Shown: positions 21,473 through 34,102 of the stretch, in pieces
Layout: every line of letters starts with the position of its first letter
How positions within the stretch are numbered: the first letter of the stretch is position 1
Assembly (NCBI GenBank): GCA_015179045.1
Contig: WHUZ01000004.1
Coordinates: 992,001 to 1,056,000 of the forward strand
Direction: 5' to 3'
Source of the DNA: Kalaharituber pfeilii
Lineage: Eukaryota > Ascomycota > Pezizomycetes > Pezizales > Pezizaceae
Length of the DNA: 64,000 nucleotides
The notes under the pieces: generated by a model
The model's input: the letters and a program-made list of their open reading frames with translations, nothing else
What the model was told of the DNA's origin: nothing
Databases searched by the model: none
Translations under genes and position numbers: made by a program

Positions 21473-24460
21473 TCATGATTCTGATGAGCCAGAAAGCTGT
21501 GAGCGACCTTTTCTTGCATGACACTTCAACCATCTGAACGCCGTGTTCTCCCTTACGCATTCAGCTTGCACACGAGGATCGTTCCACAATTCTAGCTCGC
21601 GGTGGGGTCGGATGCCGTCATTCGTCATTTGATCGAATTTCTGCTTGGAATCCTTGCCCCAGCCGGTAAATAGCTCATCGTAGAAGTATCTCCCTACTCG
21701 ACTTGTCACCGACGAAAGCTCGTCTCCGATAGTCCCAGCTGGCATCCAGACCCAGCATTTGTGGATGTCCATCAACCCGGCGACCTCGAGGTTTTGCATA
21801 ATGGATTTCGACGGTCGTATATCAAAGTCGCCCTTGGTAGGCACGCCGTCGACAGGGCCGAGAGCGGCTTGGATAATATTCTCTTCAATCCACGCCTTGG
21901 TGATGGGTCCCATGTTATTCAAAAGTGCATCAACGATTGTCAGTTCGAGATACCCATCCTGCTTGAGGACTCGATGGCATTCTTTGAGTAACGGGATCCA
22001 TTCGTGCTTTTCAAGGACGCGGGGTAGAGCGCGTGCTGTGATAACATCAAAGGAATTGGACTCCAGAGGCTGCAAGGAAGTGAGAGACTCGGTGAGTACT
22101 AATCTGTGGTTGAGTGGCTGCATGTGGTTTATTCCGTAGTTGCGGAAGTACGTTTCTGAGGTCGTGATGTTATATACGATTGCAGCAGGGTACTCAGTTG
22201 CCAGATGCCATGACCATCCACCTAACGCCGGTCCGTCGAGATCAAGGATTCTCATGTCGTCAAGGCCAAGCAAATCCGTTTCGTTTTGACCCAGGTTTAG
22301 AAGATGATGCCCAGGACTGAAGAGGAGACGACCAAAAGAAAGCCATTTCGACGCACAGAGAAACCAGACAACAGGCTCCAGTTTCTGCTTTTCCTGGATG
22401 TACTCGACCTCTTCACTCGACGTATAGAATAGAATCCCTTCTGTTCCACAATTATCATCTTCTGAGTTCGAGCCTGAACTTGTATTGTCTTGCGAGTCGG
22501 GTTTTGAAGATAAGAACGAGGTTTCTTCTCGGATTGTCTCTCTGGTCGATTGACTGGTCTTCGTCGTGACAAAGGATGCCTGTCGAGACACCGCTTTCGA
22601 ACGTCGGGGAATGGGACTGGCAGGAACATGCGCAGGTTTAGGACGAGAGAACGAGAAAAGCTTAGGTGCGGAAGAGTACTCATCAAGCAAGGACATGAAA
22701 GCATCTAGTAGTAAGCTCGAAGGGGGCGGTGGCAATGGGCTATGGAGAGGATCAAGATGGTCACTCGGAGGCGGTGGCGGCGGACTATGAACATCCACAG
22801 GCAATTGCTTCTGTGAGTGCTTAGCTTGTTCACACAGTGTGGACCGTGGCTTTTTTCCATATCCGGGAACAAACATCGCCGCGTAGGGATCCATGTTTGC
22901 AGTTGCAGCTCCGCCCTTGGTGTTACTGCTTGGTGCAATTGGGGCTTCTCGCCTACCATCTTGGGAAGGTCTTGGGGATCCCGCTGATAACGGGAGGGAT
23001 AGATCGGAGGAAATTGAATGGCGCCGCCGCAGCGAGGCAAGACTACCACTTCCGCTAGTGGTGGGACGCTGTGTTGTGAGATGATCTCGACCTGTTTTGG
23101 GCTCCAATGTTACCGCCGACGAGTTTCGAGAGCCAAAATGCGCGGGCGTCGTCCTTCTTCGTCTACCCACAGCGATAGATCCAGTGTTCCCGAGCAGGAA
23201 GAAATCTGCCATCGTGCAAGGTTGTGGTGTGAGATCATCATTAGACAGTCCCCGGGATCTTCCTGCATCTGGCGGGAAGCGAGGATTGCATTCCGTGAAT
23301 GAGTGCAGGCTTCTGGGGAAAGTGTATTGTGAGCGTAAGGTATCACTGGAGGAACGATGTGCAAGTATTGCCGATGACGTTGTTGAGGTTGACGGCGCAG
23401 TATTGCGGAGGCTGCTTGGTGCGGTGGAATAGCGGGAGTGAGTGGACATTGGCCTAAGATAACTACCTGAGCTGGTGGAAAAAGTATCAATTCGGGATAT
23501 GCCGCCGGCGGAGGTGCGCGTACTTGCCGGAGGCAAATTCGGGAGCTCCGACTTCGGCACGGCAGCAATGGCGTTGATCACGTCGTCGGCCCACGGCGAG
23601 GTCGGCGATAGGCTCGCATCGGAGTTAGAGTTGCTGCTCTTGCGGCTTCCACTGCCGGTCCACTTGAAGAAGCTGAAGTTCCTCTTGCGCGAGACGGAGG
23701 CGGCGGACGACGCGGGGCATGCCGGCTCCAGGGCCGGCTCAATGGGGCTCAGCGGCTCCGTGGAATAGTACTTCGTCGAGCGCCCGGCGAGGCTCGGGGT
23801 GTACCCGTCGTCCGCAACCGGCACCGGAGTCGGCGAGCGGCCGCTCGCGTCGTGCTGCAGCCGGGACTGCGCGAAGTACGAGCTGGAGACAGACCGCTGG
23901 GAGGCCTCATAGCACTCCATCAGCCTCCGCAGCTCCTTGCGCGCCTTCCGCTCTTGCTTCATGAGCTCCCTGGCCTCCAAGCTCTGCGCCTCGGGCTTGT
24001 ACACCAGGCGCGCCACATTGTTGCGGTCGAATATCGTCCCTGCTGCACTCGTCAGCTACCCGCCATGCCCAGCTCGGCCCCTCTGCGGCTACCCACCTCT
24101 CCGGGTTGTCCTGGTAGTCCCTTCACTGCCAGATGTCACCGTCCGCGTCAGCCCAGGCATCGGGTTGGAGAGGGAGCTGCTCCTGTTAGTGTGGCTTCCG
24201 GTGCTCGAGCTACTCACGCTGGTGGATCTGGCTAGTTTGAGTCCACTCTCCGAGAGATCAAGGACCGCTCCGACCCCGGCGTCGTGCACGACCTCTGGGG
24301 CGATCGTGATTATCTCCTCCAAGGTTCGCTTCGCAGTTTTGTATGTTGCGGGGTCAATCTCGCCGCGGCTTTTTGCTTCGCTAAGTTCCTTCCGGGATCG
24401 GATGTACTTCTCACGCGTCTTCTCGTTGATGAGGGGTTGTTTGTAGATGAGATGTGCCAT
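21473..24460 (-). CDS. SAM-dependent methyltransferase-like protein with long disordered N-terminal region
   Basis: Two exons, 24460-24097 and 24042-21473, separated by a 54-bp intron (GTGGGT donor; acceptor GTGCAGCAG, a tandem NAGNAG site), give 977 residues without a break. Residues 1-45 (MAHLIYKQPLINEKTREKYI) and 131-165 (VARLVYKPEAQSLEARELM) look like two copies of a short charged helical motif. Residues about 165-690 are low-complexity, rich in Ser, Pro and Thr. A class I methyltransferase fold follows at about 705-930: motif I region ILDLDGPALGGWSW (degenerate glycine motif), SNSFDVITARALPRVLE, then LLKECHRVLKQDGYLEL, typical of the Methyltransf_11 type. Because motif I departs from the usual GxGxG, SAM binding and activity are unproven. 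The ATG at 24460 is preferred; a frame extending further upstream to 24637 lacks support. Substrate and pathway are not deducible. Confidence 0.85.
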
Positions 24461-27400
24461 TGTGAGCGAATTTGGAGGGGGGATTCCAGACGCAGAAATC
24501 AGAATTTTAGCTTCTCCGGGGTGTGGATGGTTTTGTACAAGAGCAGGCGTCCCCAATGCCGCGGTCTCACTCTCGTTTCCCTGCAACGATTTCTCGCATA
24601 ACGAGCCTCGGTTATTCTTGTTTGGCGCGGAAAACAACCTTAAACGCCGTATCGCATCAGCAGGCTTTAACGCACCAGGAGTTGTTTGTTAATCTAAGCT
24701 CCCGTTGCTTGCAATATTTTGTCTCAAATGCTGTGCGGGTTTGTGGAGCTAGGATGTCAGCCGGAAGCGCTTTCCGCATGAGCTTATTCAGGATCAACGC
24801 GGTACTCACCTACCGAGCCAGTTGGGCATATGCCGATATGCAGTGATGACTTGTTTGCAGGCTAACGCAGAGGTTGATGATGGTAGTTGTTTGTATTCCC
24901 AATTGGCCTCTGATTTTCTTTCGGGGCGGAACCGAATTTTCTTGTCGTGGGAAGAACGTGTGACTTCAAAACCGAGGAGATTTTCAAGTTATTGAAAGGC
25001 TGAAATAGCTTTCCCACCAGGTTGAACAAGGATTTTGAACTCTAGCAACCGCAACCCCCCACACTCAACGAAGTGTCACACCTTTGCGGAATGTGAGGCT
25101 ACTTGTATACAGTTCAACCAGGGTAAGCAACGCTGCCGCAATCAAGGTGTCTTGTTTTCGGGCCCCTATTGACTTGCAGGGAGTTTGACCGCCGCTAGTT
25201 TATTTTTGTGCCACCGGATGGATCTTAATGGTTACGACTTCTTCCAGCCTCTCCGAAAATTTGAGGATGAGGGGTGAAAGCTGCGATCGCTGCCTGCAAT
25301 TACTTCTCCCGACACAGTGGGTAACCCAGCTAGCATTGGCCCATCGCTCCACAGTAGGAGCGCTGCCTAACACCATGGTTCGGGCTTAGCGGGGGGATCA
25401 AGAAAGTTGTACCGTATGTGAAAAAAAATTAGATAATATTCAAACATCCCTTTCGTAGGCCGGCCAATTTGATGCAGCGAGCAACAAAGTGGGAAGGACG
25501 TGGGATGTTGCGGGTGTGTGCTGCATACCCTGGCTAGCGCCCCGCACGTGGGACGCCCAAAACCCTTGATTGGCTTCGAATAAGATGTCTGATCGGGCAG
25601 CAGGGTTTAGCGGCTGCTGGACAATCTTTACTTATCCTTACTTCAGGCTGCAGGGGGCCATTGCCCTGTCATTCTGGCACGACTTTGCACACAAAAGACG
25701 GGTTGTGACCATCGATAGGTTGACGACATACGATACAGATTCGTCACTCTAGAATAGTGATGTAATGACTACTAGGGTAAGTTCAGGAGCTTGAATAAAA
25801 AATACCTGTTTTCCAAGGTCTGATAAGATCCACTCAATGCACGCACCACAGGCGCCACAGGTAATGGCTGCGCTGACAATGAGAGCACATGAATTTCGTA
25901 AGCAACATGCGGCTTTATAAGTAAGCATAAATCAAGAAATCTCCAGTTGTAAGCAGCCATCATACTCAGAACGTAATATCGTCGCAACATTAAGTAACCC
26001 AGTGTAGTCTGTTGGCACACAATCCCCTTGCATAGGTACCGGTACTGTATGTAGCAAGTAGACTGGAGGTACAAAGTGAGACAGGCGCTTCCGATTCCCA
26101 AATTGGTTAGTTTGGTAGCTTGAATTCATGCTAACGCACTGTAAAGGTTGGCACGGTACGTGAAGCGCTTAGTACTCGCCAGCTGCTCACGTTCACTTAA
26201 TACGGTCTCCCACTCGAGTCCACAAGAATTCGAGGAGTTTGAAGCTGCCTGTATGGTGCGCTAAATCCGACAGCGTATCCGACGCCGTATCGGGGGGGTC
26301 TACCCACGCTTTGGCCGCAGGCCAAGTATATACAGTAGTTTCTTGCTATTGTGGAGCTTCTCGGTCACGGATAGGTAATCTCGGGAGCTGGATGGAGATG
26401 ATCGCTTCAGGAAGGAATATTAATAATGATGAGCAGAGGTAAAGGGAGTTTGGGATCCTCTCTTGCTTGTAACCACTGCGCAAGAACTTCACCGAGAATC
26501 TGAATATCTTTATATAGTCCTTTTATTTTTTTTGGAGTCACGTAACCCCGCATAAATGCTACCAGCCTATGGCAGGGAGTTTATATAGTCCTTAAGCTTG
26601 TCGAATTTATCATCAGTGAACTATTATTCTCCAGCACCTCAAGGATGACAGCGGAACCCAAGGGAATGGCTTTCGGGATCGTTTTAAACCAATGGGCGAC
26701 GCACGTTTACTATTGGGCGCAGGCATGGGCCTTGTCTAGCGTGCTCTTACCTTGTCTTGTCCCTGCAGCCGAATTCCATTCAGGCCCAGGTTGCTACAGG
26801 TATTCGAGAATACATTCCATGTAGAAATTATTCCAATTGGGGGGGTATGATATCTGGGCCCCGGGCAAAGTATCTCTCGCGTGTGGAATGTCAGATATGG
26901 ATGATTGCTGTTCTAGTCGACAGGGATTGAAGCCATAGTAGAGAAACTGGGACCCACGTGTATGCAATGAACCGGGACGAGTACTTCGAGATGGTCAGCC
27001 CGCTAAGATGCTGGTATTTAACTGGCCCACAAATGATCAGTGTGAATCAAATCTTGATAACCAGCAATAAAAACATATGGTTACACGGTCTGAGGTGAGA
27101 ACCTTCTGTTTCGTACTGAAGGGTTTGACTTAAGAGGATGTTCGGGACGAAATCAGACACCTAGTCAAAATCCACGGGTATTCAAAGGGACGTTGTAGCA
27201 TAACGTCGGTGCGCGTCATGTGCTGCCCATTCCTTGTCGCCAGATGGCTTGCGCTACCTACCCGCCATTGGCCTGTCTCGGACCCACGAAAACCGTCCCT
27301 GGCTCTCGCCGACCACTAACTATGCATGTCTTTTGCGCTTGCGCAGTCCTAGAACCTGTCACGGTTACCCCCACAGACCGAGGGTGATCTGCCCACAGTC

Positions 27401-27629
27401 ATCTGTAACCGAGGTATGTTCAGCGGGATCAGTCCCCCTCAGCGTCAATTCTAGACTGCTTCCATGAGTTAGCTAGTTATGTTGGGTACGAGCAACAGCT
27501 TTGTACTGCTCTGAGACGGCACGTGGTGCAAAGCATCAAAAAAGTTTCGCTTGGAGGACGCCGCTCCGCAAGGTACATGCTGCAAAGTATGGATATCCTA
27601 CCCTGTTTAATTAACAGACACGAAGGGAA
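24461..27629. other. Intergenic region upstream of the methyltransferase gene
   Basis: No gene is recognised in 3.2 kb. It includes the presumed promoter and 5' UTR of the methyltransferase gene (24461-24900), then unremarkable sequence with short frames only. One tail-B mini-retroposon lies at 26523. Confidence 0.4.
26523..26579 (-). mobile_element. Mini-retroposon, tail B
   Basis: Flanked by the 14-bp duplication TTTATATAGTCCTT at 26509-26522 and 26580-26593. It contains GTCACGTAACCCCGC and a hairpin ending TATGGCAGGG, with a short T-rich tail. Confidence 0.93.
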
Positions 27630-27631
27630 TA

Positions 27632-28845
27632 CAGCTTTTCCCTTGCTATACCGGATCTGCCCTTTTCGTCCGGTATAGCAAGGTTCCCGTTATAAAGTAA
27701 AATGCTTGGCAGAAATACAATAGGGCAAAATAATGGAAACTGCCTAATTGGGAAGTGGATCGACAATGACAACCTAATTTCATTACGTAAAAATCAAGGT
27801 TAGTAAGCATGTTCAAGGTGAATGCAAAGGTGGGGCACCCAAGGTTGAGACGTATCAGTATTAGTCGATCTGGTGTAGCAAATACTATTTGTATGGAGAC
27901 AGGGGGGTAAGTGCCTGGCAATTCCTGTCCGGCTCCCGGTATTGTTAAGCATCCGGTGTAGCGAGAGGGTTTTGTATGGCAACGGAATGTGGCAGCTTGG
28001 GAGTATAGCAAGGTTTCCGGTACAAAGAGGTCCGGTATAGCAAGGGAAAACTGTATTGTTAAACTGCAGCTACTGTACTGGCAATACCCCGGTTACGAAG
28101 ATAGTTTGGATCGATCGTACCCCCACGTTCCAAGTCCGAGCCCTCTTCTATTCGCCATTCCAAGCTATCCTATATTGCCATTCAAGGGCTACAATTCCCG
28201 TCCCGTGCTTGGAAGTGCAGCCAGACTACAGGCAACCCTGGCTATCACGAAGGCCAAGAATCCGACCTGTTTTCTTCACTATAGCAAGTGTTCACTATAG
28301 CGAGCGGTCACATGCTGCCTCCGAAGTAGGCAGGAGGTGAAAAAAAAAAAGTGAAATGCAGAAATTTTCAGTGTATGACATTCAGATCTCGAATGCAAAT
28401 TCAGTTCCTTACCAGACCGCCAGCATCACGCCTCCTGAACGCCGCTTTGGATGTCCAGTACTAGAGATATGTTACGCTTGCCAGGAAGCGCAACAGCGCC
28501 CAGGAGAAATGACTTTGGAACACTTCTGCAAATAATTTCCTAATTCCAATAGCAAGCCAATTCTTCAATGTCTCTGATATTGAAGCCGTCAGATACACTA
28601 AATTTTTTTTCTCTCTTTTTTGTATTAGATATCTTGAACTAAATCACCACTCTGCTAAACCTATTACAGATGGCAGTACTGAGTGATTGTCATTGTGGAT
28701 GTGGATCCACTTCCCAATTAGGCAATTTTCTTTATTTTTTGCTGCCCAGTATTTCTGCCAAGCATTTCATTTTATAGGGAACCTTGCTATACTGGTCGAC
28801 GAAAAGGGCCAGATTTTACAGATCCGGTATAGCAAGGGAAAACTG
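27632..28845. mobile_element. pogo-like MITE composite
   Basis: The left end CAGCTTTTCCCTTGCTATAC at 27632 and the right end complement at 28845 are both flanked by TA and stay inverted copies of each other for about 150 bp (to 27780 and from 28690). An additional right terminus at 28053, also followed by TA, delimits an inner 422-bp element. Terminal repeats contain two spaced copies of TTGCTATACCGG. The CAG start and TA target fit pogo/Tigger-type MITEs. No transposase is present. Confidence 0.8.
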
Positions 28846-28847
28846 TA

Positions 28848-31456
28848 TTCTAAGATTAGATGCAAAAAATTTTTTGAATCGGGGCCCATGTCTCAGGGCC
28901 ACATCAGCGGGTAACATGGGCTTCCAAAATGCCGGCTCTGTGCGGATGCTAATTCAATTCACACAGGCAGGTGTATTGAAAATCTGGAACGTATTCTGGC
29001 TCAGAGCTCGAGCTTCATGTGCATAGTTTATTCCATGATTACCTGACTGCAAGGACGTACGACTGTTTCAGTCTGGAAACTGACGGCTACGATCTGACAT
29101 AACAAGTACAATAGAATTGATTTGCTCCTCGTGTGGGATCATTCGTTATCGCAATCTCTACTACCTACATGCGGGGCTGAGCTGATCTGGGTGTAAATAC
29201 GTTCGAATAATTCGCTTCAGAAATATGTTGCGCTCAACTGGGTTAACTTGCAATCTGTTGGCTTTTGAGTTGATAATGCACTGAGGAACTGGTATAGTCA
29301 GCGATGGGATCAATAAGCTTCTATTAACTACGTCCCAGCGCTACGGGCAGCTACAGATTTTTAGGCATGAATTGTGTATACAAATATCTTAGAGAAGTGT
29401 AAAACCTTTGTCGCTTCGTCAGTCTTATGCTTAAGACATTGCGGAAGGACCTCCGTGAACCAAATACATCTGCGATATGCCCGGCGATGAGAAGGGAAAG
29501 GATCTCCAAGCTCCTGGCCGCCTGCACCCGCGAGCCAGTCTCGTGGGGTTAAGTTGCAGCAACTACCGTACGTTCGTGATTGGTGCGCATAGCACGTGCT
29601 GCGTTTTATGACTGCGAGCCGACAACTAAGGTTCGATGCAGGTCTTTGACACAGTGACTATCATATCTCACACAGGAGTCTGCGCTTAGTTTGCTTCTCT
29701 GGCGATGTCTGCCATGGATGCAGGCTGGAATCTAATTTCACTGGCAAGCTTTTTCACCCTTCGTGCGAGAGCTCTTTTGATTTTTGTTCGCCGGCATTAC
29801 ATACCTTATGATCAAGTGTTTCACAAGCGGCGCAGGGGGGCTAACCACGTTCGATGAGCTCCAATGCACCAATCTCCTCTGTGCAATGTCAGTTCTTGGG
29901 CGTCATAGAGTACCGTGACAGATGATCATGCGGGCCACAGGGTTGAAGTTCAGGCGAGATTGGTTGACGCTGACGGTATGAAAGAAGGCCTCTCAGTTCC
30001 AGTTTCTGAAGTCCCCAACGGGTATCTGCAGATGGAGTAATTCATCGAGCCAGCCACTGGACAAGCATTTGTGCTGCAATCGACGGCGGGAAAGAGGGCA
30101 GGGATCGAAGATAAACTCTGAGCACATAAGGCCTTGAGGCGAAACCGGAGCCATGTGCCACCAAGGTATGCTCTCCTTCTAGGCTACGCTCCAGCAAATT
30201 TGTGCATCTGAGTCCAGGGTTATGGTCCTTGAGTTGGTCGCGAGTGTACATATATCCAATACTATCTCGTCAAGAAAGACATGTTGCACTACAGTACAAG
30301 AGACGTTTCCATGAATAGAATTAGAGCTGCTCAAGTCAATGAACACAAACGTTGACCAACAGATGATCAAGAGGAATATCTCGCCATAGCCAGTAGGGCG
30401 GGATGCGAGTAATGACATATTAAAAAAAAAGAAAAAAAACAGATTAAGAGGAAAAATCACAAGGGGTACCACGCGATAACTGTGCTACTCCAGTATATTC
30501 TGCAATAGGTTAGCACATGCGCCATACGAAACGAATTCGGAACAAGTGTCCGATTGTTTCAGTTACCTTTCTACATATCATGAAATAGAAGAATTGCATG
30601 TCGTGAACGAGAACTAAGAAAAGGACTTGTATGTAACTGCTGTTCAGTCAAACTTCAGGGCGTACTACTGTCGGGAAATCACCCCTTGCTTTCCCTGAAA
30701 AGTTGAGAGTTTCAAAGTTTTGACCTGGGAAACATTTTTCGCGACAATTCAAAGAGCATGTCAGAATAGTGGAGGCAGATTTGATGGGTCTACGATATTG
30801 CAGCTGACATCGTGGGGTGCACTTGGAAAGAAATGAGACTTTTTGAAGGAGGGGCATATCAGAGAAGAGGTGAAGGCGAACAGAGGCTGGTTGACGCGGA
30901 TAGTGAGTTCAGGACGAGAGGTTGACATCCACGAAATGCCTCACGAGAATCGATTCCTAGAAGTACAAGTTGACGGGAACAGGAGCTGGAAAGAAGAGAT
31001 TCCGGCTTCATAGTAGTACTTTGCATGAAGGCGTGCGGGTGTTCTGGGTGGGTGTATCGGGATGTCAGAAAGAACATGTGAGGCATGTGTAGATGCCTTA
31101 GGAAGGCTGCTCGGGCAGCTAGCTATATATATGAGGTGAGTTGCTACGGAGGGCTTAGACAAGAGGAATAGTCCAGGCGTCGAAGGCAGTGACAGAGGCA
31201 TCGCAAAAACCAAAGAAGTCGAAGCTGACAGAGTTGGGATTCAGATAAGAGAGGCGAAGGCGACGACGATTGAATAGTTGGATCGCCTCAGAGCTGATTT
31301 GGAGATTGTGTTATAGAGGAGTTTGGGAGGCTTTGCCACATTCGAACCTCAAACCTATCTTTTTCAACTTGGCTTGGATCACTCCTTTGTCATTCATATC
31401 TTCTTTCGAATACCAGGAAAGCAAATTTGAAGCACATCCAGAGGAGCAAGCGAGTA
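28848..31456. other. Intergenic region, one mini-retroposon
   Basis: No gene is recognised. The segment from about 31200 is the presumed promoter of the gene at 31457. One tail-A mini-retroposon lies at 30377. Confidence 0.4.
30377..30441 (+). mobile_element. Mini-retroposon, tail A
   Basis: A complete A hairpin (CTCGCCATAGCC, AGTAGGGCGG, ATGCGAGTAATGA) followed by an interrupted A-run. Flanked by GATCAAGAGGAA at 30365-30376 and GATTAAGAGGAA at 30442-30453, one mismatch. Confidence 0.88.
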
Positions 31457-32563
31457 ATGGCAGCTTCAGAGACGTCAGCTCTTGCGTCCTCAAGTACCCT
31501 ATCTGATCCTCAAGCTCCTATCACCAAAGCATCCGTTCTGCAAGCATCTGGGGGCAGAGAGAAAGTACCCTCCTCTGTGAGTCCTATTGTTGTTCACTTT
31601 ATGCCGCCAGCAAAGCCTGCATATCAGCAGCCAATGCAGCACACCAAATATGAGTCCTCGGTGACGCCAACAAAGAGTATCCAGGAACAGGAACGCGCAT
31701 TGAAAGAATTGTTGGGTATCAATGTGCCAAAAAAGGGAGAACCAGTGGAACGTACATTTGTGAACGACCACAAGGCCATCAAGCTGCAGAGGGCGCAGAA
31801 GAAGAACACCTGTTTTGCTGCAAGGCAGCAGGTGAATTGGGCGCCCCTAGCTGGGACTCCTTACCCTGGACATGCCCAGCCCTATTACAATACAGGCTTC
31901 TACGGTACTGGTCAGACTTATTGTGGGTGGGAAACTTATCCCGGACTTCAACAGTATGACTACAGGCAGGCAAGCAAGTGCGAGAGTGCTTCCATGCGAA
32001 TCAGCCATGAGAGTGATGAGTTTGACCCGTCAGAATATCCTCACTTGAAGGAATATCTTGATCTCCTACCTGCAGGCTGGCGTGGGGTTCTTCCCCCTTT
32101 CCCATATAAAGCTAATCCGTACACGCCTCAGCCAGCCATATACATTAGCCCAAATCTGCACACGCTCCCCCAATCTATTCTGAACTACCAGAAAAAAGTT
32201 TTCCAAAAGACGCGCACGGGAGCAACCAAGGCATCGCGCTTCGACCACCCGATCGTGGCGGCGTACCGAGAGAAGTGGAATCGTCGGTGCGCCGAGCGCG
32301 CGAGCGTTCTGGGCGTGTGTGGGAGAGGATTTGAGACGGATCGGAATTGGGCAGGGGGCCACTTTATGGGGCACAGGACGAAGAAGGAGTTTCTGAGGGA
32401 TTTTCCGTGGATGACGGGAGGACTGGAGAGATATGGGAGTTTGATGAAGGGGTTTGTGCGGATGCCCGTGGTGGTGGGGAGGGTGGATGGGTTGGGCGAT
32501 ATTGGGTGGCCGGGATATGGGAATTGGGAACGGCCTGGGTGTGTGGGTTGGGATTTGATGTGA
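31457..32563 (+). CDS. Hypothetical protein, 368 aa
   Basis: A single-exon frame without breaks. The ATG at 31457 is preceded by A at -3; the frame extends upstream only to a TTG. Residues 1-60 are Ser/Ala-rich and probably disordered. Residues about 75-110 form a charged helix (QEQERALKELLGINVPKKGEPVERTF), followed by a Tyr/Gly/Pro/Gln-rich stretch (about 125-175). The carboxyl-terminal half is denser: DPSEYPHLKEYLDLLPAGWRG, FDHPIVAAYREKWNRRC, and an aromatic, Gly-rich end (ERYGSLMKGFVRMPVVVGRV). No signal peptide, membrane segment or known catalytic motif is visible. I do not recognise the family. Coding status is inferred from length, intactness and coherent composition among degraded transposons. 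Confidence 0.65.
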   Translation: MAASETSALASSSTLSDPQAPITKASVLQASGGREKVPSSVSPIVVHFMPPAKPAYQQPMQHTKYESSVTPTKSIQEQERALKELLGINVPKKGEPVERTFVNDHKAIKLQRAQKKNTCFAARQQVNWAPLAGTPYPGHAQPYYNTGFYGTGQTYCGWETYPGLQQYDYRQASKCESASMRISHESDEFDPSEYPHLKEYLDLLPAGWRGVLPPFPYKANPYTPQPAIYISPNLHTLPQSILNYQKKVFQKTRTGATKASRFDHPIVAAYREKWNRRCAERASVLGVCGRGFETDRNWAGGHFMGHRTKKEFLRDFPWMTGGLERYGSLMKGFVRMPVVVGRVDGLGDIGWPGYGNWERPGCVGWDLM

Positions 32564-33082
32564 GAGTGGTACATGGGGCGGTAAGTATTAACCTGATGAA
32601 AGCTGGATGCTGCCGGAATAGTCCAGAGGATTGGAAACAGAGGCTTTGGAAGGAATGGTATATTGTTAGTATATTATTAGGGTTTGAGGTACGGTTTAGG
32701 GTTTATGGGATTTTGATGGGCATGCTTTATTAGTGTTCTCGCTTGGTTGATTGGTTGATATAGGTGCAAGGAGGGCTAAGGACCGGGAAGGCAGATCTAG
32801 GGAGGGTAATGATGCTTCAATTGATACAGGGATGGATGAAGGGTGAGCATTGTGGCTTTTTTAGTTGCCTCTGTCATATATACAGGGGATTTTTGGTCTT
32901 ATTGTTCGAAATGTAACACGATATGAAGGTTTCTTTTTATACATTGGCCATGACTTATTGTTTTTCTGTATGACGTGTATTTTTCTCTGACAGGATTGAA
33001 TCCATGAAACGGTAGAGGTTTATTATAATTGAGGCTATGTAAAACTGTTAGATCGTGTTGTGCGTGATAAGTACTGGTGACA
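32564..33082 (+). other. 3' flank of the hypothetical gene
   Basis: Presumed 3' UTR and downstream sequence; no further gene seen. Confidence 0.4.
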
Positions 33083-33237
33083 ATTACTTTAGTTTCAAAA
33101 TTTGCTACTGCACTTCTTGACGGGGAGATTTATTCGGGGAGGAGTCTACTTCTATCTATTTCATTTGTACATAATCTCGCCATAGCCCTTAGGGCGGCAT
33201 GCGAGTACTGATATTAAAAAAAAAAAAAAAAAAAAAA
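33083..33237 (+). mobile_element. Short LINE-A 3' end
   Basis: About 155 nt ending in a complete tail A (CTCGCCATAGCCC, TTA loop, GGGCGGCATGCGAG) and long poly(A). TGGTGACA occurs at 33075-33082 and 33238-33245 as a likely 8-bp duplication. It carries roughly 95 nt of LINE 3' UTR upstream of the hairpin, intermediate in size between the mini-insertions and the LINE copies. Confidence 0.75.
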
Positions 33238-33245
33238 TGGTGACA

Positions 33246-34016
33246 GTATTGCAGGGCCGACTGCATTTCACCACATTCCGACGTACACCAGCGTCCGACA
33301 TACATTTTACACCAAAATTGCAACAGAGTTTTGTATGCGCTTTCCACGGGAGATAAACAAAAAGCCATTCTTTCCCATCTGACACTTTCATTTGCCCTGA
33401 AAATACAATGTGGTCGATTAATGATACAATGACGAGCTCAATTGATGTCCTCGCATGCATTTGTATGGAATTCCCATACAAAAGTACTCAGCAACGTAGA
33501 ATATAGTATTCCATTGAATGTTCTCTACAATAACTATAGAATATGGCCAGAGGGTTTTTTCGATAGGTCCCTCTTGAGTAATGCATTTTAGCTTAATAGT
33601 TTTCAATGCCTAGTTTAAGCATGCTATTCCTGTAGCTTTCTCATACTGTCCAATTACTACATACATACTTGGAACTTGGAAATTCGTGAATAACTTTACA
33701 TTAAGACATTTTCTTGGTGTGATTCTCACATCTTGAAGAAGTAAAAGCATCATGATCGAGTAGGATTTTAGCAAATTTATTTCAGGTATGAGAAGTAGAA
33801 TCAAAACTAACAAATATTGCTGCAAAAAAAAAAATATATGATGTGAAAATATGCAGCATCATAATTCTTCAAGAACAATGTTCCTGGAGAAGTAAAGATG
33901 TAGATTGTTAAGAATATCCCCTTGATTTAGCACATTTCAATGGGATATAACATAAAACTGCTTTGGTTGGTGAGATACATGCTCTCTCGTGTGGGCAATC
34001 TTGGTGTACGTTCGTG

Positions 34017-34017
<1 letters not shown>
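33246..34017. other. AT-rich intergenic stretch
   Basis: No gene or repeat recognised. Confidence 0.4.
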
Positions 34018-34055
<38 letters not shown>

Positions 34056-34089
34056 CATTAATCGCATGCCGCTCTGTGGGCTATGGCGA
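34018..34089 (-). mobile_element. Mini-retroposon, tail A
   Basis: A long T-run, ATCATTAATCGCATGCCGC and the rest of the hairpin ending GGCTATGGCGA. Duplication TGTACGTTCGTGC at 34005-34017 and 34090-34102. The outer stem is ATCGC/GCGAT. Confidence 0.95.
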
Positions 34090-34102
34090 TGTACGTTCGT
34101 GC

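Noticed and set aside
24461..24637. Amino-terminal extension of the methyltransferase gene
   Set aside because: The open frame extends to 24637, but MAHLIYKQPLI at 24460 fits the related motif in exon 2, so it is taken as the start.
31427..31456. Earlier start for the gene at 31457
   Set aside because: The upstream codon is TTG; the first ATG in frame is 31457 and has a purine at -3.
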